Positions 34,601 through 48,940 of a DNA stretch of 64,000 bases are shown here, piece by piece. The notes beneath the pieces were generated by a model. The model saw only the letters and a program-made list of their open reading frames with translations, was not told where the DNA came from and searched no databases. The position numbers and the translations under genes were made by a program. The stretch spans positions 20,359,501 to 20,423,500 of the forward strand of contig NC_060209.1 of assembly GCF_021130785.1 (NCBI RefSeq), given 5' to 3'. This DNA comes from Homalodisca vitripennis (lineage: Eukaryota; Arthropoda; Insecta; Hemiptera; Cicadellidae). The first letter of the stretch is position 1; each line of letters begins with the position of its first letter.

Positions 34601-37600
34601 TTTGGGGCAGCTGTGCCAAATACAATCTAGTAAGAGTATTTAGACTACGAAAAAAAGCTGTTTGAATAGTTTTCCAATTGAACATCAGAGAGTCGTGCAG
34701 GGATGCTTTCAGGGAGCTTGAATTGCTGACTCTGCCCTGCCTCTATATATTGGAGGTTGCTCTGTATTGTTGATCGAAGTGTGTTCTTATTTGGGGCAGT
34801 GACATTCACTCCTACGAAACTAGAGGCAAGGAGAGTTACTGTGCAGAACAGCATAGGACGGTGGCTTTCGAACGCTTGCCGTCACAGGCTGGAGTCAAAT
34901 TTCTCAATCTGCTCCCTGAGGGTCTTATACAATCGGATAATTTAAACCAGTTTAAAGCTCTTCTGAAGCGCCTACTGGTGTCGAATGCGTTTTATTCTGT
35001 CTAAGAGTTCATGGCTGGCTGCTGGGAGAATTAGAATCAAAATTTACATAACAATTAATTAGTAGAGCCCCGAGTCTCATGTTGTATGAATGTTGGCGTG
35101 AATGGACAAGAGATGTATGTTTGAATGAGTATTGTAAGTATGAATGTGTATAGTAGGGAATTTTTACTAATAACATAAACCTGACTTTTGCAATGCAATG
35201 TCTTATTGCCAAAATGCAATAAAGGAATTATTATTATTATTATTGTTGTTTACTATGGGAAGGAAACTCTCATGAAATAATCACATTGAAGAACTGTGTA
35301 AAAAGTTGTCCAGGATTTTATGTATTGAGATACCTCAGGAATTACTTACCAAAGTGCTTACTAACGTAATTTTAGTATGTTCTATGGTCTCATTTCCTGT
35401 GGTTTGTTACTATTGGGAAATTCCTTTAATGTAGATAGAGTATTTGTACTTCAGAAAAAATCCAATAGACTCATTACCTTTTCTTCTTAAAATGAGAATT
35501 GTAATCCTCTATTTATTAGGGAACACATTATTACAATGGTGTCCTTATGTACATTTTTAATGCCTAGTCTATACTAAGCAAAATTGATATAACCTGTTAT
35601 TTATTGAATAAACTTGTGCATGACTACAATACTAGTGCCAGTAAATAATACTCATGTACCATATATATTAGGTGAAGTAGGTCCAAGTCTTTCTATGTGT
35701 CAGTTGGGGGGTACTTATCTAACAAACTCCCTAGAAAGTCACATGATGTGTCACACTGATTTAAAACCGTATTGAAGGAATGGTTAGATCCTTTTATTCA
35801 CTGTATGAATTATAAGAACCTGATGTGAATAGTATGTTGTTTTAAACTATTTTGTTTCATACAATTATATATGAATTTTAAATGTTTTATATTTGACTTG
35901 ATCATCTTGTATGTAAATGTTTGATGATCCAATAAATCAATCGACTAAAAGTACGGCAGTTGATTGAGAAACATTGTAAATCCATGAGCCAAGTTCACTA
36001 CTTTGTATTTGTCAGTAGAGTACACCAGATACAGCTCTAGTATTAAGTTTTGCTTAATAATAGATCAATCTGTAGGTTAGGTACCTCAAAAATTAAAGCT
36101 TATATCTGAGAAACCAGAGGTATCAAATTTTTAGTATGCTATGTCTGTTTACCAGTTTTACAGAAAGCTTACAAATGACTAATGAAGATTTGTCAGTACA
36201 AGGGATATTACTGTTAGTAAATGGGATTTAAGAAGCAAAAACTAATTTTTAATATCGTCTTATGTAGGCATTTTATAGTGCACTGTTAACTTATTTGATA
36301 TAACAATAAATGTTTGTGACCTACCTAGATGTCTCTCAAGTCAATAAAATGAAGACAAGAGTTACAGTATTGTAGTAACCACTGGACTAAGAAGAGGTCA
36401 GGACCTACTTTAGTCATTCTTGAAAAAACTGAATGCACCATCCTAAAATATAAATCCTGATTTATCCAAACTGAAAATGTTTTTATGGATTGAACGATTA
36501 AATATCTTACTGAAATTTACAAAGTGAGAGTTTTATATTTTGTTTGCAGATTTCACTAAAGAAGATCACATGAGAATATGGAAAGGTCTCTTCTACTGCA
36601 TGTGGATGTCAGATAAACCATTAATTCAAGTAAGATAACACAGAGTTCTGTATTTATATATTGCATTATTGATTTAGTTATGTTTATAGTTATGAAGCCC
36701 AGCTTGCAACTGTTTCCTCTCTGATAAATCAGTGATTATCAAAGGAGTTTTGGGAGAATAAACCCTTTGAATAATAATATTTCAGGTAGATTTTGTATTT
36801 AAAAATCAGCCTATTGCAATTGTCATGGTAGCGCATACTTGAAGATTTTTCTTAACTCTACGCAAATTCATGGGTGGTGGAGCCCGTAGGGTATTACAAT
36901 AGTGTCTACCCCCATGACGACTACCATATCGCTCCCCCTAAACCTACCAACTTTGATAGTGTTGCTATAAGAAGGTATATGTCATGAAATGCTGAATACT
37001 GTTGCCTGAGGTAATCTAAAAAAGATTTAAATATCTGATTGTATTTTAAATGTAGCAAATCTTTATTTCAACCTGGAACTACGTAATAAACATTGCTTAT
37101 CTTACAAACCACTAAAAAAGTTGAAAATGTGTTGTTTGGAATAATATTATGTAAATTTCTTTATATACCCATGTAAGATTGTGTAATTTGTGTTGTGTGT
37201 CTACATTGAAATAATAAGCCATACACAAGAAAAAATACAGGGTGGTTATAAATTATTGTACACATTTTAAGATTGAATAAATAAATAACCAATCAACTTA
37301 AAAACATGGAAATTGTTTTATTAAATAGCAAATTTAAAACAGTTTTATTACCAATGAAGGACAAAAAGATTACTGTTACTCATACTTTTACAAGGAAACT
37401 AAACTAATTCCACGTGCTCTCCGAGGTTTGCACACAAAGTTTGTAGTCTAAATTCAACCTCACACCATGTGTTTCTGAGCATTGCTGGAGTTATGCTTCC
37501 AATAACCTCTCGAACTCTATTCTTGAGTTCCTCAATATCTTGAACTTTTTTTGGCGAAGACTCTGTCCTTGACATAGCCCCACAAAAAAAAGTCTAAGGG

Positions 37601-40600
37601 TGTAATGTCTGGGGAACGTGGAGGCCAAGGAATTGGACCATCCCGTCCAATCCAACAACCAGGAAACGTGTCATTTAGGCAGTCACGTACTATCTTACCC
37701 CAGTGTGGAGGGGCACCATCTTGCTGCCAGTAAACATTTGGTTGTCTATGCTCAATTTGCAGTATTGCAAAAAGTTCAAGCATGTCCAGGTATACCTCTT
37801 TAGTGACTCGGTTCTGCGAAGAAAAAGGGTCCTATCACTTCATCTATAGCCAATGCACACCAAACGTTTATTTTAGGGCTGTCTCTTTCTTGTTCTCGAA
37901 CATTATGAGGATTTTCAGTACCCCAAATCCTACAATTGTGTCTATTCACCTTACCAGAAACATGAAAGGTTGCTTCATCAGAAAAAATTACTTTTTTCAA
38001 GAAATTGCTTTCTCCAATGTTTATTGTTTGTTCTTCGAGGTCAAGTAATCTAACAGCAAAATCGTAGCGTCGAGGTTTATTGTTAGGTTTTAGTTCATGT
38101 AATAACTGAATTTTGTATGGATGGAGCTTAAGGTGTTTGTGCAAAATTTTTAAGACTGTTGATCGAGGTAATCCTAATTCCAAACTTGCACGCCGAGTAG
38201 ACTTACCAGGGCTCCTCATAAACAATTCTCTTACTTGATCAACAATAGCTTCAGAAACTGGAGGTCTACCAGCACCTTTTCTATGTTGGACATTTCCCGT
38301 CTGTTCAAACTGCCTATACCAGCGTTTTATAGAATTGTTACTCGGAGGATTGCGGCCATACTCTAAACGAAACCTTCTTTGAACAGTTATTACAGATCTG
38401 CTTTCATGAAACCAAAGAACACACCTTGCTTTTTCTTGCACACTAGCCATTTTGATACTGAGGTTAGTTAAGTGTTTGTTTAGTCAGCTGTAATTAACAG
38501 CTGGTGTGGAAAGATCCAAATTGTTGACCAGCTGACTATGTCACAACACAAGTCATTAAGAAGAATTATACCTTACACCCACAGTTTAAGTGACATTTTT
38601 ACTTTCTTTTTACAACTACTTTTTATAATTATTGTAATGTGTACAATTATTAATTTTCAGTCAGTATATAAAACTGTTTTAAATTTACAATTTAATAAAA
38701 CAATTCCCATGTTTTTAAGTTGATTGGTTATTTATTTATTCAATCTTAAAATGTGTACAATAATTTATAACCACCCTGTATATTCTGGTTTGTTTATGGA
38801 TGCAGAGTTATTTAAAAATACAGTACTAATTTGTAGCAATTCGTAAATATTTTAAGTAATCTATAAACTCTATTAATGGATCACACATATATATTTAAAT
38901 AGATCAAAATTTTAAAAAAGTTATGAAAATATTTGTTTTTAACAGGTTGACTGCCATGAGTACCATAAATGGCACTCAGTAGTTTACACCGTGGGGCCGT
39001 GAGTACCATATTTGGTACTCACCATTCTGAAAATTCAGTTTTATTTTTGTTTGTTTTTTCGAAACAATAATTAAATTAAATGTTTTTTCAGAAGGGTGTT
39101 TCTTATAAAAACATGTGTTTAAGCTTTTTATGACTTTAGCAAGTAATTTTATGTTTCAGTCATGTGACAGTTGGCAGCACTTGTTTTGTTGTTTATTTTT
39201 CAGTTGAATGGATTTGTTGGTTATGGTCACTTGTTGACAGTGCATTAGTGTAACTTAAAAAATGGATAATGAGAATGACGGATATATTTTACAACTATTA
39301 GATGAAAGTTTCAGAAGTTCTGAGGCAGGAAATGTTTCGTATGATGATAGTGACAATTTCATTGAAGTTTTTGATGACGATTCAGATGCCGATCCAGATT
39401 TTGTGTTCAGTTGCAATGAAACCAGTGACAGTGATTATTGACTACGTTGAACCAGCCCCAAGTACCAGTACTGGAGTATCACGGAAATGTAAGCTTATAA
39501 CAAGTACACAAGAAAAATCATGTAACACACACAAAAATATGTCTAAACAATAATAAGCAAGTAACTAAAAAAACTCAAGTTCATACTAAAGCTAGCATTC
39601 AAATGGAACCTGAACAGCCTATTGTTGATGGGAATGACGTGAGTAGATCAAGATTATCCTAATAGGTCTCATAATCAACCTACTTGTTTTGAACATTGGG
39701 CAAAACATGGAAACCAGTTGACACAGTTTTCAATATATACCCATTCAATCTTGAAGGCGATGAAGTTGGAATCAACCCTGACATAATTAACACCATGACA
39801 AATTTAGCTCCTGTAGATTTCTACCAACTATTTTTAGATGATGAAGTACTATCTTTATTAGTAACTCAAACTAATAGATATGCTGAACACAATGCTTGAC
39901 AGCTCAGCAAAATACAAACACAGGCATCAGTCCCCACTCTCGGCTAGGTAAGTTGAAAAATTGTACTGCCGAAGAAATGAAGAATTTCTTAGGTATAATT
40001 ATGTTGATGGGCCTTCAAAATTTCCCAAGTATTACTGACTATTGGCGTCAAGATGATTTGTACGTGTCACACATTCCAAAAATTATGTCACGAAATAGAT
40101 TTGAGCTCTTGCTGAGAATGTTTCACTGTGCAGACAACGAACAAGAGCACAAGGGTGATAGGCTATTAAAAATTTCAAAACTCGTGGCAATATTGAATGA
40201 AAAATTCAAATACTATGTAAAACCTAAAGATCAATATGTATTGATGAATCAGTTGTACCTTTTTTAGGTCGATTGTTTTTTCAACAATATTGAAAAATAA
40301 AAGGCATTATTATGGAGTAAAAGTATTCAAAATTGTGTGTGGATGGTGGTTACACATGTACTTACAAAGTATATGCTGGAAAAGAAAAGGAGCCTGAGCA
40401 AGAAGTTTCAGCCAAAGTTGTATTAGAATTAATGGAACCTTATCTTAATTTTGGCAGAACTCTGTATACTGATAATTGGTATACAAGTGTTAAGTTAGCA
40501 AAAACTCTTAATGATTAATAGTACACACTTAGTAGGAACAATCAGGAAAAAAACCGGAAAAATTTACCTAAAGACGTATTGGTAAAAAAGTTGAAAAAAG

Positions 40601-43600
40601 GTGAAATAATAGCCAGAAAAAATGATGATAACATTGTAGTACTGAAATGGAAAGATAAGCGGGACGTATTGATGTTATCGATGAAGCATGGTGACGAGAT
40701 GCAGGAGATAACACTGAAGGGTGGAAAAAAGAAAATGAAACCTACAGCAACCATAGACTACAACAGTGGCAAGTCCTTCATAGACTTTAAGTGACAAATG
40801 GGATCTTATTCTTCACCTCTTAGGAGATCAGTCAAGTGGTACAGGAAAAATTGCAATTGACATTCTTCTAACCACATGTGTTATCAATGCTCGGTATTTG
40901 TTTCAAAACAGTCACAGGAAAGAATTTGACCATTTCCGAATTTAGAGAGTCACTTGTGAGAGAACTAAAAAATAAGGACCAAGATCTAGTAGACCTTCCA
41001 GGGCAACTGTGAGTTCTCATACACTTCAGAAAAGCAACAAACGAAGCAAATGTTGTGTTTGCTATAAACAGCATCAGCTAGAGGGTGGAAGGCAGTTGGC
41101 ACAAAAAGTTACAAAAAAGGTTTCAACCATTTGTTCTGAATGTGAAATTTTTTCTCTGTTCGGAGTGTTTTTTTTTGCCAAATATGTAACAAAGGTCAAG
41201 TAGATTTATCACTAGGCAAAATTGTTATAATTCAATGTGTCTTATGAATTAGACTCTTATCTACACTGTATTGATGTGTGTTAGTTTGGTTCAGTTTTGC
41301 ATAATTTTTTATAATATATCTTTTTTAAACAACCTGTGAGTGCGTACTTAATGAGCCTAACCCTTTTATTATAAATATTCATAGAATAATCTCAGATTTT
41401 CGTTTATGTTGCTTCTAATACAGCATGATAGATACAAAAATGTTCTTCAACCACAGGGCCATGAGTACCATTTTAGGTACTCGTGTTCACCCACAGGCCA
41501 TGAGTACCAAATATGGTACTCACTTAAAAAAAAATTTATTTTATTAAAATTTTTACTAAATTTACTTTTTATTAGTTAATAATGTATGAAAAAAAAAACA
41601 AGTATTTAACAAATTTTATTAAGAAAAAAATTGTGGCCTCAGGGTATAGACATCAAAAAAGGGAGTGGCAGTCAACCTGTTAATGTTTACAATGTTAAAA
41701 TGCTATTTGTGCCATCAATATTCTTAATGTACATCTAACTCTTAGACCTAATTATTATTATTATTTTGAAATTACTTTGTTGTTGACTTTATGTGTTACT
41801 ATAATTTCAGGAAGAATTGGCAGAAGAAATTAGCCGTCTAATTCACAGTTTTGCATCATTTAAATCTTCCCTCTTATTTATTGAAACATTTTTTGAATCC
41901 TTGGGTGTGGAGTGGTTTGGCATTGATCAACTTCGCTTGGATAAGTTTATGATGGTAAGTTTTTAAACTGACTGTTTTATTGTCCTATAACACTACTAGT
42001 GTTTGTGTTGATAAATTACGACTCTTTCAATTCAATGTCAAGTGAAAGTTTTGGAACAACAGGCTTTTTTTTGACATTAACAACTGTGCCCAATACTTGC
42101 ACAGCCTCAATCTCACAACATAGTCTTCAAAAACCGTTTGAATTTTGTCTTGTGCACTGCAGGCAACCTGTGTAGGTCTACCATCTTGTTGGCTGACGCA
42201 CACTGGCAGAGGTCAGCTCTTAAAAATTGTTAGGAATACACTTTGATCGAGGGCTGACTTGGAATGGGCACATTGACCATGTTTGCGCCAAAATATGCTC
42301 AGGCATTTTTTGTTCTGAGATTTTTAGCCAAATACTGTCTGAATCAGGTACTGATTACAACATATTATGGTTTGATTTATCCCCATATTGGGTATGGAAT
42401 GATCCTTTGTTTTGTATGAGTCAATGTGCCAAAACCAGAGGCCGAGATATACACAAGTATGAGACAAGTGGCAGAGCAAACTACTGAACTGGGAGACACA
42501 AAACAGTGGTTTATGAACGCCTACCCTCGCAAGTGGGTGTTTAATTTCCTAAACAGACTTCCCAATTCAGTTGAAGGTGCTCCAACGCATAAGGCATTAA
42601 AGACTCGCCTAAAACACTTCTTGGTGTCTCAAGCATTCTATAACGCATGTGAGATTTTGGCACTCGACTGGGAGACCGCCCAAGTAGAAGACTTGACTCC
42701 CCTGTACTAAGTGGGTTGCATTGGCGATGAATGAAAGAGGTGTGATTGAAAAATTGTATGTATGAATAAATGTGTATTGTTTATATGAATATCTTAAATC
42801 CATATTGATGTTTTCCTTACAATGTACCTATTGTAGCTGCAATAAAAAATATTTTGAACAAACTTTTGTTTAATTGAATGGATAATTTTAATAATATTTT
42901 CTTTGAAAATAGTTATTAACAAATTATGTATTTAGAAAGTGGAATATATTTTAAAATTAAATTAAACATTGTATGTCCAGTGATAGAAGTGAGCTCTAAA
43001 TATACCAGTGATAGAAGTGAGCTCTAAATATATCAACATTTTGGTATTTTCTCAGACATTTGTTTTCATTCGTTATATATGAGTTGTCATAAAACACATT
43101 TGCAGAATTTGTCCACTTAATCGACTTTGATCAGAGTCTCGAAAAGAAATCTGCCTTTTTTCAAATTTTATAAACTATTGGAAAATTAAAAATAAGTAAA
43201 TGTCAACTGAACTAATTTCTGTTCTCAAATTCATTTTTGTGTAAAAGACAATCAACACGAGTGGCAGTTTTATTGATGATGATGAAACTTAATGGTATCT
43301 TGGTTCTATCTTAGAAATAAACATTCAATTAATCATATTTAAACTATTTTTTAGTGATTCCATTTCAAAATGTGTCTTAAATCGTTCTAGTTGGTGAGGA
43401 GGTTCATGCGGCAAAGCTTTGAACTCGTTGCTCGCAGTGGGTGGTCCAAAGATCACGTGCAACAACTATCAGACGTGTACTACAGGACCTTGAATGCTGC
43501 ACCCCTTGGGTTGAGTATGCACATAATCGAGGTTTTTTGTGAAGAGTTAGCCAAGGTAAGAATGATTGTTAGTGTCTGGATGTACAATTTTTCTACTGTT

Positions 43601-46600
43601 AGTTAAATTTAAATTCTCTAAAATATTGTTCAATCACCATCTGTTAATTAAAAAAAAAATTATGTTGTAGAGCGAATTAATATCTTAATCTATTTTACAG
43701 GTGGGGAAAGGTGAACTTTCAAGCGAAATCATCCTGCTTTTTATTACAATGTTTGCTCGCTTTTTGGCAAATCTTAAGGATGGACGACTCATATCTCACA
43801 TCACTCGTCGAGTATTTTTGCATCTTATTCGTCAAACAGAAATGGGCGTAGAGCATGAAATGAAATTTGCTGCATGGAAAGAGGTAAAGTTTATCTTCTA
43901 ATTTTAACTTTGATTTTGACAAGTAAAAGATTTTATAAGCAAATTATACTAAATTACATTAAAGGTGTCACAAGTGTAAAGTCAAACAGTATATCTAGAA
44001 TTTAATTTTCTTTCGATATCAGATTGACTTCATTTAGTACAGAATATCATAATAACATAACATATTATGTTCAACTAAAGATTAAAGTTTTGTAAGAATT
44101 TCTTCATCAATGGCACGTGTGTTCCAGTATGGGTTCCCTGGTGGAGATATTGATGCTGCAGAGAGAGTGGAACTAGAGTCCGAGGAGGAGGAGGAAGAAG
44201 AAGAAGAAATGATGGAAGGTAGTGAAGATGAGATGGTAGAAGAGAGACAAGTGGGGGTGGATGCGAGAGCAGGGAATGTGGATGTACTGCTACCTCCTCT
44301 GGATTTTGATCCCTTGGAACTGCTTGAAGTTCTCAAGGAACTCAGGAATAAAAAGGAGACCACCATCAAAGCCAGAAAAGCCCTAATCCAACTCATATCG
44401 AAGTTAGTAGTACTCATATAGAAAGTAGTCTTTGTTACTCTCAAACTTCAATCAAACACCAATTTTATGAATTCAGAATCATAGATACGTAGATCTCTAG
44501 TAGATGGTTGCAAACCGTTTATCCCTAGATCTGTTTAAACCCCTTGAGTGCTATAGCCATATCCCAAATTTATATACATAAAGTGCTGGGCTGTATTCTG
44601 TAAATTTGCAAGGGTTCCGCAAAAACTATTGTACGTACAACAACTCTCCAACAGATTGTCAATAATTCTTTTTTTTTCAGCTATAAAGGAAAGAGTGTGA
44701 TACATATTCTATTATTGTTGAAACAAGGATAAAAACTCAACATTTGACAATTTTGGTTCCCGTTAGAAACATAATTAACACTTTGTACCCTGGGCCCTTA
44801 ATACATGTTTCGGTGTGGCTCTCTGGGGGTTTTATTATGATTTAAAAAAATTCTGTGTTATTACAGTAATTATGTTATAAACTCATACTATATATCTTTT
44901 TAAAGATAGAGATACATACTTTTCTTAATGTATACAAATATAAAGTTTATTTTCAAAATAAAATTATTACATAATATTGAATGTTATGTAAAAAAATACA
45001 AAAAAAGTTTTTGCTACATAGCTTGTTAGTTCAGGTAGTTCGCCTTAGTGTGGTAATTTTTTAAAGCACAATGGTCTGAATGAAATACAGGATCTCGCAC
45101 ATTTTCGTTTAGATCGTTCATAAAATCAATATTTGGTCCCAAGTGTGTCAAAATCATCGTAATTTTCCGACTCGGAGTTAAACAAAAGATCGCGAATTGC
45201 ATCACTTTTGATTTCATCACCCATATTATTTAAACTAGAAAATAATAAGTAAAGAATATAAAAGAAAATCAACAGAAAGTCGAGAAGAAAGAACAAAGCG
45301 AGTGTAAATACAAAACAAAACACACGGATAACCTCACATTGCTTACATTTGCCTTTACTTCATTCACTAAGAAACTAAAGTTCAGATTTTTTCAAACAGT
45401 TAAATTCACATTTAGAATACATTATAATAACATTTGCTTCAGTATTTGTCAGCAAGATTTGTAGAAAACTTAGTAAGGCATCACTAAGACTCACAACAAA
45501 ACACAACGTGAAACACTACAAAGCAAAATGACAGTACCGACGATCAGCCGCGGCGCCTACGATTAGCTGTCTAGACTCGCTTGTAATATGACGATAAATA
45601 TACGTATTTCATTACTAAAACGTGACCCAGGGATCTCAAAACCAACAAATACGAACTTAGACAACCAATGAACATAATAAAAATATTTGAATCCTAAAAT
45701 AAGATGACTGAGCTAAATAATACAATTAAATAACACGACCCGAGGTATACTCGGGCGCCGGTAGCAGGCGTTGCCGACGCGGCCCGACCTATACTCGGGC
45801 TCAGGGTACAAAGTGTTAATAAAATATTATAAACAAATAAAATTTAATTTATTATTATTTCTACTTATTTCCATTATTTAATCTTTTTGACATTATTATT
45901 TATATTTACCAATCTCATATTACGTGGAACCAATGTTACAGTACAAATGAAACTCATGGTCCTTGACAACCATGAGTTTCTTTAACAGTTTTGACCATTT
46001 TACAGTAACTCATTAGAGAACGATACAGTTGGAAAACAATTCCAAAGATATCCAAACCAAAATGTTTGTATTCATATTTATTTAGGTATCTTTAACTCCA
46101 GTCCCTAAAAAATCCAGTAGCTAAAATGTCTATAAATGAAGTTGATTAAGGTAACTTTATAGTTCTTTATGTATTTAGCATAACCCGGGATGTATTCTAT
46201 ATTGCTGTTCCGAGGAATTGATGTATCATTGTTTAACCCTCCAAGTGATAGCGGCTCAGACCGAGCCGTTAGGGACCCCGTCTGAATCGATAACGGCTCG
46301 GTCCGAGCCGTTCGTGAAAAACGACGTAAAATAATAACTAGTATCGGAATTCAGCTATATTTTATACTAAACGGTTTAGAAAGATTTCCTTTACTTGATA
46401 CTCTATGTCGTATATTTTCAAGCAGATACAAATAAACATTATATGGAACTTGTTGATGAAAAGTACATTTTTTGGCAGTTTTTGATTTGTTTATGCTGGT
46501 GAAAAACATATTCAAAATCAATTTCATGTAAATATAAACTACAAGTGTTATACATCTTTGTGTTCAAACTTAAATTATTGTGAATCTTTTGTATATAATG

Positions 46601-48846
46601 AATTTCAAATATGTTACTATGGAAATTGTGAAAAATAACCTCAAAAATATAAGTTTTGTTGGAAAAATTTGTTTTTCAAGGTCATTAGTAAATAATACAA
46701 TGAAAAAATTTTCTTGGTAAGTTTTTCTGTATCATTACCATTTAGTACATATTATAGTGAACATTTTAATATATAATATGTTATATTTCAGGTATATTTG
46801 ATATGTTTTATGAATTAAAACAAAAAACACTGCGCATCATCATAAAAAGGCCTATCACTGTAGAGTAATATGAGTATCACTTGGAGGGTTAAGTTTGATA
46901 ATTGCATCAGAGTATTTGTTTTTTAGAGAAAGTAAAACTGGATAAGCCCTATATACTTATCATAATTAAGTTACAAGTAGTTCACACGAGTTATAATTAT
47001 AATCTTATTTTTGTTCAGGCTAGCTGTGTTTAAATTAAGCTATTTTAAACTAAATTAATTTCACTACGTAAACAGCTGTCAAATTGTAAAATAACCAATA
47101 AAATTTCAACTACAGAGATTTTGCTAAAATTGTCTAAATAAATATTTGTGTTTTTTTGTAGGTATGAACAGCTGAGTGCTGGGAAGTATCCACTTGGTCT
47201 TCACAAAGTGGCACTGCCAAACAAAATTGATAAGAAGAAGGAAGTAATGAAAGCAGCAAAGAAACTATATTTAGAAGAAAGAAAGCTAATTCATAGCGAG
47301 AGTGAATCTGAGGAAGATGGGGATGCTCAGACATCTAAGAAACAAAAAAGAGGAAAAGCAAAAAAATTTAAAAAATCTGTGTGGAAGATTTCTGAAGCTA
47401 ATGACAATGAACATATAGAATCAGAACCCAATAATTCGTGGGAAGTCATTGAGTCAGACACGAAAGTTAAACATTTGAAGAAGAGAAAATCTGATAAGGT
47501 AGAAAGTTCGACGAATGGTATTGTTAAGAGTAAAATTAAAAAGGCAAAGCTTTCTCAATTTTCTGTTAGCGATAGTAAAGAGAACAGTTTCTCTTCACCA
47601 GTTTCCAGTACACCTAAGATTAGAGATAACAGAAATGTGTTGGAAAAAGCTACATCAAATCTTCAAAATATATCAACGGAAGAAATCAGCACAATACAGA
47701 AATCAGTTAACAAAACAAAAAATAAAGCGAGCAAAAAAACTAAAGCTGAGAACAGTGACACTATCGCAAAGATAAATTCTATAGCAGAGCCTCAAGACGA
47801 TATTCAAAATAAGAAAAAAATCAGGCAACAAAACAATAAGAAATTACAAAATGCATCTTCACAACCCGAAAATGAATCCACGAGCTCAAAAAATGAGGAA
47901 ATTGAAACATCAGATTTGAAATTGAACATGTCAACAGAGAAAAATAATGGTTGGGGTGGTGAATGGGATGAACCACTCAAAGATGGTGAATATGAAATAT
48001 TTATTCCAAACAAAAAATATGTAGAGAAAAGAAAGTCACTCGGGCTTCCTTATCCTGTTTCTTCATTTGTTCAGAAATCAGCAGAAAAAATCACACCGGT
48101 TAACAAAATAAAAGTAAGTATTCTAGTATAACTTAGTATTTACTTGTAATATTTTGATACATACACCAAGTCAATAATTTTTAATTAAACAGTTCTGTCT
48201 GCAAATTATTAAATTATTAGTCATTGTACACTTCATGTCTTAAAAAAAATTTCTCCCTCCTTTTGAAAGGGACCAATCACATGATCAACCGTGTCAGACC
48301 AGTTGCAGAAAGGACTGTGGTAAGACTGCCACCTGGCATTCATTCACTGTACTCCACCAATGAGTTGTCGTCATAAAGTTTTGTTACATAAGCAGTAAAA
48401 CGCAGTAATTCACTTATTTTGTTATAAGTGTCCTTATTTTGGTTATATATTTATAATATGTTTTTATGTAGTTGCAAATCACACAGTTACACATTTTATA
48501 ATTTGTAGGAATCTACAATAAAAAGTATGTTTAAAAATCACTGATTTGAAATATTCAAAATAGCTTTCTGTTGAATTTAAAATCTAGGAATCTATGCTTT
48601 GAAGCCTATAAGATTCATTGTGTTTTACTAAAATTGTAACACTCCTTCTACCACAATAAGCTTGATCATTAAATCTGATTGCTCTTTTACTTTTTGAGTT
48701 AGATAATCAAGATCTTATCTGTGATGTTGAATCAACCTTCTAAGGCCTGAGACAACAGTGGATATGAAATTATTGTTGAGCTATTTGTAAAAGTTACTAA
48801 AAAAGGTTCCTAATAATTAAAAAGTTAAACAAATTACAAAATATAC

Positions 48847-48940
<94 letters not shown>

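Larger units (their letters stand above)
32480..35940 (+). pseudogene. outer non-LTR retrotransposon relic, split by a second element
   Basis: Plus-strand pieces in order. Linker with [20 protein letters not shown] near 32535. [18 protein letters not shown] near 33245. RT blocks [12 protein letters not shown] near 33365, [19 protein letters not shown] near 33615 and MFADDVAQ near 33700. After an interruption, the coding resumes near 35275 with [20 protein letters not shown] and [11 protein letters not shown], ending near an AATAAATCAATCG sequence at 35931. The tail fits the part expected after the ADD motif, so the two halves belong together. Confidence 0.7.
28636..36549 (+). other. RRP1 intron 1, filled with repeats
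   Basis: A 7.9-kb intron. It holds an unclassified repeat cluster (28960-32470), one retrotransposon nested in another (32480-35940), and a (GT)n run. The final 600 bases before exon 2 show nothing recognisable. Confidence 0.85.
36630..41810 (+). other. RRP1 intron 2 carrying two DNA transposons
   Basis: A 5.2-kb intron. It holds a mariner-like element at 37238-38778 and a piggyBac-like element at 38943-41679, only 164 bp apart. The remaining sequence at 36630-37237 shows nothing recognisable. Confidence 0.85.

Noticed and set aside
44110..44127. ATG at 44110 as an alternative start for RRP1 exon 6
   Set aside because: The conserved domain lies in exons upstream and the phase closes only with the acceptor at 44127; the ATG is in the intron end.
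44082..44444. Serine-rich minus-strand frame
   Set aside because: Antisense of the acidic stretch in RRP1 exon 6; a glutamate run reads as serine on the other strand.
44532..44560. TTAAACCCCTTGAGTGC looking like the left end of another TTAA element
   Set aside because: No matching right end was found within several kilobases; at most a lone remnant.
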